From: Thiobacillus sp.
Lineage (GTDB): Bacteria > Pseudomonadota > Gammaproteobacteria > Burkholderiales > Thiobacillaceae
Length of the DNA stretch: 64,000 nt
Direction: 5' to 3'
NCBI GenBank assembly: GCA_024235835.1
Contig: JACKLQ010000003.1
Span: 227,943 to 291,942, forward strand
Shown here: in pieces, positions 27,286-35,162 of the stretch
How the letters are laid out: each line of letters starts with the position of its first letter
How positions within the stretch are numbered: the first letter of the stretch is position 1
Notes under the pieces: model-generated
Told to the model about the DNA's origin: nothing
Database searches by the model: none
What the model saw: only the letters and a program-made list of their open reading frames with translations
Translations under genes and position numbers: made by a program

Positions 27286-28320
27286 ATGAACCCAACCTCC
27301 ACCCCGACCCCACCCCTGTCGCATCCCTTCCCCGACGGCTACGATCTGGAAGCGGAGCGCATGGCGCTGGCCGACCTGCTCGACGCGGAGCAGCCTGACG
27401 AGTCCGACCCCCGCTGGCCGAGGGTGATCGAATACACCGAGCGCCTGCGCCAGTTCGAGGGGATGCAGTCGGCCTGGCGGCTGCGCCAGGGGGCGGACGC
27501 AGTAGTGCCGGACACCGAGGCCGCCGTCCAAGCGGGCGGGCTCATCGACGAGGCGCCGGACGCCATGGTGCTGCATACCCAGGAGGCCCATCGGCTGTTC
27601 ATGGGCCGGTCACGGGATCCCCAGGGCCAGCTGCAGCCCATCGTCGGTGGCAAGCGGGTGGCTGCGGCCCTGCGCTCCATCTGGTACCTGTCCGGCAACG
27701 ACAACCCCTACGCCGACTGGGCGCTCATCGACACCGGCGAGCGCATCCAGAGCCTCAAGGTCGCCCTGGACGAACTGGGGCGGGAGTGCGAGCAGCACCT
27801 CGAGGCCGCGGCCCGGAAGGGACTGATCTTCTCCATCCTCAAGTCCCGGGAGCCGGTCTCCCTTGAGCTGGGTTTCCGTTCCCCCTACGGCTACACGGTG
27901 GCGGGACTGATTGTGGAGTACGACTACCGGGTGCGGCAGGTGAAGACCCTGGTGCGCAAGGACCTGATGACTGACGACGAGGGCCGCAAGCTGATCCGGG
28001 AGGTGACCCGACGCATCCGGGGGGTGTTCGAGACCCCGGTGCGCTTCGAGCGCTACCTGATCCGGCAGGAATTGCGCGATCTGTCCCGCAGCGACTGGCT
28101 GCCCGGCGCGGATACGGAGGCGGCCAAGCGGGTCAAGGCGGTGAATGGCATCTTCGGTGAGGTACCCAAGCCGGTCTTCACCGGCAGCGTGGCCCCGAGG
28201 CACACCCGCCGGCGGGTGAACCTCTCCGAGCAGGAGCTCGCCCTGTTGCAGAAGGTGGCGGAGGGCGCCCTGGATCGGGAGTTCGCCGGTAATCCGGATA
28301 GGGAAGGTGCCTTGCTGTGA
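27286..28320 (+). CDS. TIGR03761-family ICE protein
   Basis: A 344-aa protein of the PFL_4669/TIGR03761 type found only in this ICE family. The conserved core runs from about residue 85 (HTQEAHRLFMGR) to about 300 (RRRVNLSEQELALLQ). The family is linked to element replication by gene neighbourhood; no enzymatic motif is visible. I take ATG 27286 because AAGGA precedes it and the palindromes would otherwise be coding. It overlaps the next gene by 4 bp. Confidence 0.85.
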   Translation: MNPTSTPTPPLSHPFPDGYDLEAERMALADLLDAEQPDESDPRWPRVIEYTERLRQFEGMQSAWRLRQGADAVVPDTEAAVQAGGLIDEAPDAMVLHTQEAHRLFMGRSRDPQGQLQPIVGGKRVAAALRSIWYLSGNDNPYADWALIDTGERIQSLKVALDELGRECEQHLEAAARKGLIFSILKSREPVSLELGFRSPYGYTVAGLIVEYDYRVRQVKTLVRKDLMTDDEGRKLIREVTRRIRGVFETPVRFERYLIRQELRDLSRSDWLPGADTEAAKRVKAVNGIFGEVPKPVFTGSVAPRHTRRRVNLSEQELALLQKVAEGALDREFAGNPDREGALL

Positions 28321-28778
28321 GTCCCGCCAAGTCTCATGGAGAGGTTGTCAGCACCTGGGGAGTGGACATAAAGGGCTTTAAGGGTAAGGGGGGCCAAGCG
28401 GAAGCCTGGGCCAGGCAAGCCCGCGCCCGGCTGGATGGCATCCATGCCGCTATGCGGGCCCTGTCCCGGGAGACCAGGGCGGTGGGGGGACATGACTTCA
28501 CCCTGGCGGTGCATGCCCGGGGCAGGAACAGCCAGCTCGCCCTGCGCTGGCGGCTGGCGGGCCGGCCTGCCCGGCACGTCACCTGGCAGGCCATCGCGAG
28601 CCGGGTCGATGGCCTGCCGCCCGCCCTGGCCCAGTGGTATCGGCGGGCCCATGGGGCAGCGCTGCTCCTCAACCTTCAGGAGCAGGCCGCGCGCCATGAG
28701 CTGCGGCTGGCCAAACGTTGCCAGGAGGAGGCGAGCTTGGCGAACCTGGGCCATGAACCGGCCCGGCACAAGTCATGA
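28317..28778 (+). CDS. DUF3158-type ICE protein
   Basis: A 153-aa basic protein starting with GTG, overlapping the TIGR03761 gene. Position and size match DUF3158 of SPI-7-type elements. It is rich in Arg, Ala and Trp with two long helices; DNA binding is plausible but not shown. Confidence 0.75.
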   Translation: MSPAKSHGEVVSTWGVDIKGFKGKGGQAEAWARQARARLDGIHAAMRALSRETRAVGGHDFTLAVHARGRNSQLALRWRLAGRPARHVTWQAIASRVDGLPPALAQWYRRAHGAALLLNLQEQAARHELRLAKRCQEEASLANLGHEPARHKS

Positions 28779-28796
28779 ACCCCCGCGATCCACTTG

Positions 28797-28815
28797 GTGT
28801 TCGCACTGCGAACAC
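28797..28815. promoter_or_regulatory. 19-bp palindrome, copy 3
   Basis: GTGTTCGCACTGCGAACAC again, extended by one more G-C pair to 21 bp, about 74 bases before the ssb start. Confidence 0.7.
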
Positions 28816-28888
28816 CCAGATGCTGAAGTCAACCGCCGGACCCAGACACGGGTTCGGCCTCATCCAAAGGCATTTGAAAGGAGCAAAC

Positions 28889-29284
28889 ATGCCGAACATC
28901 TATCAAGGCACGGGCAACCTGGGCGACAGCCCCGCCATCAAGACCGTCCAGGTCAATGGCGAGGACCGCAAAGTGGCGGAACTGCGGGTCTTTTTTGATA
29001 TTTACCGGCCCGACGGCCAGGGTGGTGTAGAGCAGACCGGTGGCCACTGGTTGGATGTCTCCCTCTGGGACTACAAGGCCGAGCAGGCGGCCAGGCTGCT
29101 GCGCAAGGGGTCGCGGGTGCACGTGATCGGCCGTCTCGAACTGGACACCTGGGCCGACCGGGAGACCGGGGAGCCCCGGGAGAAGCTGCGTCTGGTGGCT
29201 GATGACGTGCTGTTATCGCTCACGCGGGTTAAGGGCGTGGAGTTCGAGGCCAGGCGGGGAGAGGATGAATGCAACGCAACCTGA
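28889..29284 (+). CDS. ssb: Single-stranded DNA-binding protein of the ICE
   Basis: A 131-aa OB-fold protein. It begins MPNIYQGTGNLGDSPAIKTV and holds ELRVFFDIYRP and WLDVSLWDYKAEQAARLL, the pattern of ICE-borne SSBs. It should protect ssDNA in conjugative transfer or replication. There is no acidic tail, so partner recruitment may differ from chromosomal SSB. GAAAGGAG precedes the ATG. Confidence 0.88.
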   Translation: MPNIYQGTGNLGDSPAIKTVQVNGEDRKVAELRVFFDIYRPDGQGGVEQTGGHWLDVSLWDYKAEQAARLLRKGSRVHVIGRLELDTWADRETGEPREKLRLVADDVLLSLTRVKGVEFEARRGEDECNAT

Positions 29285-29295
29285 GCGAGCAGATA

Positions 29296-29322
29296 TGACA
29301 GCTACCTTGGAGAGAGCTGTCA
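29296..29322. promoter_or_regulatory. Inverted repeat at the backbone-cargo junction
   Basis: TGACAGCT ... AGCTGTCA, a perfect 8-bp dyad with an 11-base spacer, 11 bases after the ssb stop. The spacing is that of a dimeric regulator site. The remaining 295-base gap to the ATPase gene shows no gene. Confidence 0.45.
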
Positions 29323-29552
29323 CATCGGGGTGCTATGCTGTCCGGCGGGCCATCGGCCAATCCGGACCGTCGTTGGTCAGTCCGCTCAGGGCCGCAATGC
29401 TTTGGTTAACCGCCGCTCGGGCGGTATCTGGGGTAAACGGCAGCTTCCTTATCCGGCGATCTCACACTCACGCTTCAGACACACCGGACAATTCTCGAAT
29501 GCTCCAAAGGCGGCCCTCTGAGTACAGCGGTCACCTCTGAAGCCTGGTGACT

Positions 29553-29580
29553 AAGTGCTCGTTGGCAAAAGAAAGCACTT
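29553..29580 (-). terminator. Possible terminator of the copper ATPase gene
   Basis: AAGTGCT ... AGCACTT with a 14-base loop at the 3' end of the minus-strand ATPase gene. There is only a short T-rich stretch (TTTCTTTT) inside the loop, so termination is uncertain. Confidence 0.35.
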
Positions 29581-31892
29581 CAGCCAGTTGAAATATTCGA
29601 GGTCCTTAGTCGTAGAGCGTTACTCACTACCGATACAGAACTGAAGCTCATGGCAAGGGCTGCGATCAGGGGTGAGAGCAGCAGACCGAACACGGGATAC
29701 AGCACCCCGGCGGCAATGGGTACCCCCAGGGCGTTGTAGAGAAACGCGAACATCAGGTTCTGCCGCATGTTGCGCACGCTGGCCATGGAGAGTTTCCGGG
29801 CGCTGACGATGCCGCGCAGGTCGCCCTTGACCAGGGTGACTTGGGCGCTGGTCATGGCCACGTCGGTGCCGGTGCCCATGGCGATACCCACGTTGGCTCG
29901 AGCAAGTGCCGGGGCGTCGTTGATGCCGTCGCCCACCATGGCGACGATGCGGCCCTGGGCCTGGAGTTTAGCTACCAGGGCATCCTTGTCCTCCGGCTTG
30001 ACCTCGCCGTGCACCTCCTCGATGCCGAGCTTCTGACCGACGGCACGAGCGGTGGTGAGACCGTCGCCCGTGGCCATGATGATGTTGAGTCCACTGGTGC
30101 GTAGGCTATGCAGGGCCTCTGGTGTGGAGTCCTTGATCGGATCGGAGACGGCGAGCAGGCCAGCCGCATTGCCATCCACGGCCAGAAACATGACGCTGGC
30201 CCCCTCCAGCCGCAGGGCCTCGGCCTGCTCGCCCAGAAGCCTCCAGTCGACACCGACCTCCTCCATCATCTTGGTGTTGCCGATGGCGACATGCTTTCCA
30301 TCCACCATACCTCGGACACCGATGCCCGATGAGGACTCGAAACCTTCCGGTGTGCTGAGGTGGTATTCGCGGCGGCGGGCTTCTTCCACCAAGGCATGGG
30401 CCAGGGGATGCTCGCTACCCTGGTCCAGGCTCGCGGCAACGCGCAGGACTTCCGCCTCATCCCAGCCCTCCGCAGCCACCAAGCCATGGAAGCGGGGCTT
30501 GCCCTCGGTGAGGGTGCCGGTCTTGTCGACGATGAGGGTGTCCACCTTGCGCATTGACTCGATGGCGGCGGCGTCGCGGAACAGCACGCCGTGACTGGCG
30601 GCCTTGCCGGTGGCCACCATCACGGTCATCGGCGTGGCCAGGCCCAGGGCGCAGGGGCAGGCGATGATCAGTACGGCCACGGCGTTGACGAGGCCGTAGA
30701 CCCACGATGGTTGCGGCCCGAACAGGCCCCAGACAACGAAAGTCACAAGCGCGATGACGACCACGCCCACCACGAAATACCCAGCCACCACGTCCGCTAG
30801 GCGCTGCATGGGGGCACGGGAGCGCTGGGCCTCACTGACCATCTGCACAATCCGGGCCAGCACCGTTTCCGTTCCGACCTTGTCGGCGCGCATGACCAGG
30901 GCGCCGCTGGTGTTGAGGGTGGCACCGATGAGGGCGTCGCCAGCCGCCTTGGAGACGGGGATGGGCTCACCGGTGAGCATGGACTCGTCCACCGCACTGG
31001 AGCCCTCCAGCACCACGCCGTCCACCGGCACCTTCTCCCCGGGTCGTACCCGTAGTCGGTCTCCGGGGTGGACCTGGGCCAGGGGGATGTCCGCTTCGCT
31101 GCCGTCGTCATTCAGGCGGCGCGCGGTCTTGGGCGCCAGGCCCAGCAGGGCGCGGATGGCGGCACCCGTTTCGGAGCGCGCCTTGAGTTCCATGACCTGG
31201 CCGAACAGGGTGAGGGAGATGATGACGGCGGCGGCCTCGAAATAGACCGCCACATGGCCATCGACCTGGAATGAGGCGGGGAACACGCCCGGCGCCACCG
31301 TGGCGACGACGCTGTAGGCATAGGCGGCGGCGGTGCCCAGGCCGATGAGGGTCCACATGTTGGGACTGCGGTGCGCGATCGACTGCACGCCGCGCACGAA
31401 GAACGGCCAGCCGGACCACAGCACCACCGGCGTGGCCAGGACCAGTTCCACCCAGGGGCGGGCGGCGCCGAGGAGGGGGTCGAACAGGCCGCCGGACATG
31501 GCGATGGCCGTGACGACGACCGTCATCGGCAGGGTCCACCAGAAGCGGCGCCGGAAATCGGCCAGTTCGGGGTTCTCCTCCGCCTCGGCCGAGGGCGCCA
31601 CGGGCTCCAGGGCCATGCCGCATTTTGGGCAGGTGCCGGGGCCGATCTGGCGCACTTCGGGGTGCATGGGGCAGGTGTATTCCGCGCCAGCCGAGGAAGC
31701 CTCCGAAACTGCTTGCTCCGATTTGTCCGGGGCCAGGTAGTGTCCGGGCTCGGCCTGGAACTTCTTCAGACATCCCGAACTGCAGAAGCGATAGGTTTGC
31801 CCCGCATGATCAGTATGGTGAGGCGAATCCGGCTTGACGGTCATGCCGCAGACCGGATCCTTGTCGAGGATGTGGGCGTGGGCCGGTGCCAT
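29580..31892 (-). CDS. copA: Copper/silver-exporting P1B-type ATPase with YHS domain
   Basis: A 770-aa P-type ATPase that should export Cu(I) or Ag(I) from the cytoplasm. It opens with a YHS metal-trafficking domain (CGMTVKPD, residues 15-22, with a downstream Cys pair) and a heavy-metal-binding domain (YTCPMHPEV ... GTCPKCGMALEP, about 75-105). The transport motif CPCALGLATP is in the sixth membrane helix, and the phosphorylation motif DKTGTLTEG follows. GDGINDAPAL closes the P domain. The CPC motif points to group 1B-1. It ends the long minus-strand cop cluster. Confidence 0.93.
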   Translation of the reverse strand: MAPAHAHILDKDPVCGMTVKPDSPHHTDHAGQTYRFCSSGCLKKFQAEPGHYLAPDKSEQAVSEASSAGAEYTCPMHPEVRQIGPGTCPKCGMALEPVAPSAEAEENPELADFRRRFWWTLPMTVVVTAIAMSGGLFDPLLGAARPWVELVLATPVVLWSGWPFFVRGVQSIAHRSPNMWTLIGLGTAAAYAYSVVATVAPGVFPASFQVDGHVAVYFEAAAVIISLTLFGQVMELKARSETGAAIRALLGLAPKTARRLNDDGSEADIPLAQVHPGDRLRVRPGEKVPVDGVVLEGSSAVDESMLTGEPIPVSKAAGDALIGATLNTSGALVMRADKVGTETVLARIVQMVSEAQRSRAPMQRLADVVAGYFVVGVVVIALVTFVVWGLFGPQPSWVYGLVNAVAVLIIACPCALGLATPMTVMVATGKAASHGVLFRDAAAIESMRKVDTLIVDKTGTLTEGKPRFHGLVAAEGWDEAEVLRVAASLDQGSEHPLAHALVEEARRREYHLSTPEGFESSSGIGVRGMVDGKHVAIGNTKMMEEVGVDWRLLGEQAEALRLEGASVMFLAVDGNAAGLLAVSDPIKDSTPEALHSLRTSGLNIIMATGDGLTTARAVGQKLGIEEVHGEVKPEDKDALVAKLQAQGRIVAMVGDGINDAPALARANVGIAMGTGTDVAMTSAQVTLVKGDLRGIVSARKLSMASVRNMRQNLMFAFLYNALGVPIAAGVLYPVFGLLLSPLIAALAMSFSSVSVVSNALRLRTSNISTG

Positions 31893-31898
31893 ACCAAC

Positions 31899-32045
31899 TC
31901 ACCGCCCGTATTGGGTGTCGTGGCGGCCTGCTCCGGGCGGCGGAGCGGAACAGCAGGAATGAGGGGTGGAACGGGCGTGGGCTTCGGCATTGGCCTGTTG
32001 CCAAGCCTTGAAGTCGGCCCAGATTCGTTTCAGCCAGTTCAGCAT
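31899..32045 (-). CDS. Small protein upstream of the copper ATPase
   Basis: A 48-aa protein (starting MLNWLKRIWADFKAWQ) whose stop lies 6 bases before the ATPase start. An N-terminal amphipathic helix precedes a His/Cys segment (HARSTPHSCCSAPPPGAG). The CC motif suggests metal binding, but no family is recognised. GGAG lies before its ATG at 32045; longer starts are unlikely. Confidence 0.55.
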   Translation of the reverse strand: MLNWLKRIWADFKAWQQANAEAHARSTPHSCCSAPPPGAGRHDTQYGR

Positions 32046-32085
32046 ATCAATCTCCTCATGTGTGTCAGCGGTGGGACCGAAAGGC

Positions 32086-32481
32086 TCATCCCACGGGTTT
32101 GGTTCTCTCCAGTTTGAACAATCTTCCATCCTGCGCCCGGCACGTTCCCCGCAAATCGGGAAGATGGCTGACCCATTCACACTCCAGACGGTCACCTTCC
32201 CTTGAGGTCAGTGTTGCTTGTCCCTGACTGATATGGCGCCGATGGATTTTCGGGACATTGCGATACGGGCCACGGCATTCGGAATCTGACAGCAGACATC
32301 GGTTCATTGTCCAATCCCCCTCATAGCGTTTCCCATCCAGGGTCACCTCGATGGCATTGGGTTGCAGCCAACGGAGGTATAGGGTGCCGACGGCCTGTGT
32401 CGTGTCATCCGCATCCTTTAGCGCTACGTTTGACGCGCAACCGGTTAGTAACAGAACGGAGAGAATGGTCAGTAATTTCAT
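32086..32481 (-). CDS. Outer-membrane-type lipoprotein, paralogue 1
   Basis: A 131-aa lipoprotein: signal peptide with lipobox LLTGC (Cys 15). The mature part has a conserved beta-rich core (VTLDGKRYEGDW, HRRHISQGQATL, LECEWVSHLPDL, CRAQDGR). A close paralogue is at 62113-62508 at the other end of the cargo. The function is unknown. The core resembles small periplasmic binding modules, but I cannot place it in a family. Confidence 0.75.
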   Translation of the reverse strand: MKLLTILSVLLLTGCASNVALKDADDTTQAVGTLYLRWLQPNAIEVTLDGKRYEGDWTMNRCLLSDSECRGPYRNVPKIHRRHISQGQATLTSREGDRLECEWVSHLPDLRGTCRAQDGRLFKLERTKPVG

Positions 32482-32499
32482 GGCGATGTCATTTCTCTC

Positions 32500-32697
32500 T
32501 CAAGAGGCATGCCGGGTCGTCCCAAGGGCTTGCTGCTCCCTGTCGGGAGGTTCGCTTGGCTCAGCCTGGCCTTGGGGGCGCGCATGGGGCTCGGTGAAAA
32601 GGTGAATAAGCAATGCTGCCAGGATGATGGGAACAAGCCAGGCCAGGCCCATCCCCAGCCAGCCCCAGGTCATGCCGATAGGTTCGTATCCGATCAT
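32500..32697 (-). CDS. Small membrane protein in the cop cluster
   Basis: A 65-aa protein with one transmembrane helix (about residues 12-36) and a charged C-terminal tail. No family recognised. Many copper islands carry similar short single-pass proteins; the role is unknown. Confidence 0.55.
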   Translation of the reverse strand: MIGYEPIGMTWGWLGMGLAWLVPIILAALLIHLFTEPHARPQGQAEPSEPPDREQQALGTTRHAS

Positions 32698-32770
32698 GGT
32701 TGACTCCACTCGCTTTTCACCGCGCATCCTGGCTAGCGTGGGCCAGGATGCCGTGGCGCTTCCCGGTCGA

Positions 32771-33049
32771 TCATAGGTCGTTGAGGATGGAGCCATAGGT
32801 GTCGCCACTGCCCTTTTCACGCCCGGCGGAGACGTGGATGTCGCCGGCCTGGACGTCCAGCACGGCCCAGCCGTAGGTGTCGCCGCTGCCGCGTTCGAAC
32901 TTGGCGGACGAGAAGCTGGTACCGACGAAGCCGCTGGCATGATCGTTGAGGATGCTTTGTTGCATGTCGGGGTTGCTGTCCCAGTCGTGGGCCAGGGCGG
33001 ATGAAGAGGCGATGGTCAGAATGGCGAGAGGGATGAAGAAGGTTTTCAT
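32771..33049 (-). CDS. Periplasmic GSGDTYG-repeat small protein, copy 1
   Basis: A 92-aa protein with a signal peptide (cleavage after SALA, residue 20). The mature part contains two copies of GSGDTYG (one followed by W, one by SILNDL) and ends in the same SILND motif seen near its N-terminus. It lacks Cys and is not recognised. It is a tandem paralogue of the next gene and lies in a unit headed by a copper box, so a role in copper stress is inferred. Confidence 0.7.
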   Translation of the reverse strand: MKTFFIPLAILTIASSSALAHDWDSNPDMQQSILNDHASGFVGTSFSSAKFERGSGDTYGWAVLDVQAGDIHVSAGREKGSGDTYGSILNDL

Positions 33050-33125
33050 GGTGTACTCCTTGTTTATGGGGTGGGCTGAAGCATCATTGAATGAAGCGTC
33101 GGCGTTTTCTATGAGCCGGGGGCGC

Positions 33126-33413
33126 TTAGAGATCATTGAGGATGGAACCATAGGTGTCGCCACTACCCTTCTCGCGACCGGCGGAGGCGCGGACATCGCC
33201 GGCCTGGGCGTCCAGTACGACCCAACCATACACGTCGCCGCTGCCACGCTCGGGCTTGGCGGCCGAGAAGCTGGTGCCGACGAAGCCAGCGGAGGTGATG
33301 TCGTTCAGAATGGACTGTTTCAGATCCGGGTTGTCGTCCCACTGCCCGGCGAAAACGGAAGTGGTGGCCAGGGCCAGGATGGCGGTACCGAGGATAGTGT
33401 GGGTGCGTTTCAT
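33126..33413 (-). CDS. Periplasmic GSGDTYG-repeat small protein, copy 2
   Basis: A 95-aa protein with a signal peptide (cleavage after SVFA, residue 22), then QWDDNPDLKQSILND, GTSFSAAK, and two GSGD(T/V)YG motifs. The last 18 residues match copy 1 exactly (AGREKGSGDTYGSILNDL). It is the first gene after the cop box at 33506-33521. I do not recognise the family. Tandem duplication under copper control is the notable point. Confidence 0.75.
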   Translation of the reverse strand: MKRTHTILGTAILALATTSVFAGQWDDNPDLKQSILNDITSAGFVGTSFSAAKPERGSGDVYGWVVLDAQAGDVRASAGREKGSGDTYGSILNDL

Positions 33414-33505
33414 GATCGACTCCTATGTGGTTTCAGAAGGACATCACTGCTTGTGATGTTGGAGTCAGTATGGGCAAGGGATACCCACAGGAACCTGATG
33501 GCGGG

Positions 33506-33521
33506 ATTACAAATGTGTCAT
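33506..33521 (-). promoter_or_regulatory. Copper box 1
   Basis: ATTACAAATGTGTCAT on the plus strand. On the minus strand a candidate -10 (CATACT) lies exactly 33 bases past the box. It precedes the GSGDTYG genes. Confidence 0.65.
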
Positions 33522-33643
33522 CGTCCGTTGATGAAAATAACCAGGAAATCCGCCCCTGTTAGAAGTTCCGTACCTTGAACGCCGCGTCCGAACCTGGGAA
33601 ATTCTGCCCTGTCACACTCGAAACCACGATCGAAGGGTGCCAG

Positions 33644-34573
33644 ATGTCGCATGGACTGATCACGATTGGATTCCTTGCCGTCCTGCTATTGGGGCCTGCC
33701 GCACAGGCCGGCGAGCCGGACTGGACGGCTCGGGTGTATCAGCTGGTGGTCACGCGCACGGATGGCGGCAAGGAGTTCGGTTCCGCCGTACCGCTGGCCG
33801 GTGACCGCCTGGTGACCAATTGCCATGTGTTGCGGGATGCGGCGCGGATCGACGCGTTGGTTGGCGGCACCGCTCAGGCCGTGCAGGCCGACTTGCGCGA
33901 TGCCTATCGTGACCTGTGCTTTCTTACCCTTCCCGGGCATCGGGCAGCATCCATGCCCATGGTCGACGTGGGGGAAACCCGTGTCGGCATGGAGGTCGTG
34001 GCGGTGGGCTATCCGGAAGGCAAGTTCGCCGTCAGTCACGGCCGCATCGTCGGCTTGCACCATTGCGAGTGCGATGGCGGCCGCGTCATCCAGACTTCGG
34101 CGGCTTTCGAGCGGGGCGCCAGTGGCGGCGGCCTGTTCGACCGGGAGGGCCAGTTGGTGGGCATCCTCACCTTCAAGGCGAAGTCCGGCGGCAACTTCCA
34201 CTTTGCCCTGCCCGTGGGCTGGTTGCGGCATGTCGCCGCAGAAGGCCTGGAGCCGATTGCCGGCAGATCGAGTTTCTGGGAGCAGCCGGGACACGAGAGC
34301 GGTTACTTCCTTGCGGCCTGCGATCTGGGTGCCCAGAAGAAATGGCATGCCCTTGACCGTCTGGCCACGGAATGGACCCAGCAGGAGCCCAATAACCCCG
34401 AGGCCTGGATGGCTTTGGGGCGTGCCTGCAAGGGTTTGTCCAAAAAAGATTGGGCCGCCAAGGCCTTTCAGCGTGTACTGATGCTGGAGTCCACCCATGC
34501 CGAGGCACAGTGGGCGCTGCAACAACTGGAGTTTGAATTGGGACGCAGCCTGTTGGCGCCGGACCAGTTGTGA
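33644..34573 (+). CDS. Periplasmic trypsin-like serine protease with TPR-like tail
   Basis: A 309-aa exported protein (signal peptide cleaved near residue 22). The triad is present: His 61 (TNCHVL), Asp 90 (RDLCFL) and Ser 160 (GASGGGLF). The C-terminal third (about 215-300) has TPR-like helices (NPEAWMALGRACKGLSKKDWAAKAFQRVL). HtrA-type proteases degrade damaged envelope proteins; the PDZ domain is replaced here by TPR. It reads opposite to the copper genes and shares their divergent promoter region. ATG 33644 is chosen for its signal peptide. Confidence 0.85.
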   Translation: MSHGLITIGFLAVLLLGPAAQAGEPDWTARVYQLVVTRTDGGKEFGSAVPLAGDRLVTNCHVLRDAARIDALVGGTAQAVQADLRDAYRDLCFLTLPGHRAASMPMVDVGETRVGMEVVAVGYPEGKFAVSHGRIVGLHHCECDGGRVIQTSAAFERGASGGGLFDREGQLVGILTFKAKSGGNFHFALPVGWLRHVAAEGLEPIAGRSSFWEQPGHESGYFLAACDLGAQKKWHALDRLATEWTQQEPNNPEAWMALGRACKGLSKKDWAAKAFQRVLMLESTHAEAQWALQQLEFELGRSLLAPDQL

Positions 34574-34579
34574 TGTGCC

Positions 34580-35086
34580 TCAGGGTTCCAGGGAACGCTG
34601 CTCGATGTCGTGCCAGACGGCATACACATCGTCCGACCAGAGTGATTTGATGTAGACGACCACGTCGTCGACCTGGGCGTCCGATAGGACATCCTTCCAG
34701 GCCGGCATGTTGCCGCTGCCACCCGGGCTGCCGTGCTTGATGACCCTATGCAGGATTTTCGTGGGGTGGTGCCAGGCGTGGGCGGAATCGTCAAGGGGCG
34801 GTGGCGGGTATTTGCCGTCCGGCCCCCGCTCCCGCCAGTCGCCCGGCTGTCCCTTGCCCCCGGGGCCATGGCAGGACTGGCAGTACTGCTCATAAACGGC
34901 CTTTCCGCGCGTCACCCGCTCCGGATCGAAATTCCGGGCCACCTTCGGCGGTGGCCAGTTGCCTTTCACAGCCTGCGGGGTGGCCGGCGCGGCGGTTGTG
35001 AGTGCTTTCTGTTCCGTAGGGGTTTCCTGTCCGCAAGCGGTCAGCGATGCCAGCAGCAGGGCGGTCCATGTTAGATGCTTCAGCAT
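34580..35086 (-). CDS. Lipoprotein cytochrome c
   Basis: A 168-aa class I cytochrome c. A lipobox (LTAC, Cys 18) anchors it to the membrane. The heme site CQSCH is at residues 69-73, with the distal Met in SGNMPAW. A GPDGKYPPPPL motif lies before it. It probably carries electrons for a periplasmic oxidase such as the multicopper oxidase of this cluster. It is the last gene of the unit starting near 44206. Confidence 0.85.
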   Translation of the reverse strand: MLKHLTWTALLLASLTACGQETPTEQKALTTAAPATPQAVKGNWPPPKVARNFDPERVTRGKAVYEQYCQSCHGPGGKGQPGDWRERGPDGKYPPPPLDDSAHAWHHPTKILHRVIKHGSPGGSGNMPAWKDVLSDAQVDDVVVYIKSLWSDDVYAVWHDIEQRSLEP

Positions 35087-35162
35087 GTCTTTACTTCCTC
35101 CTTTCCATTCACGATCGACAATAAATCATTCCGGTTCCCGCCACCCCTTGAAGGGCTTTCCA

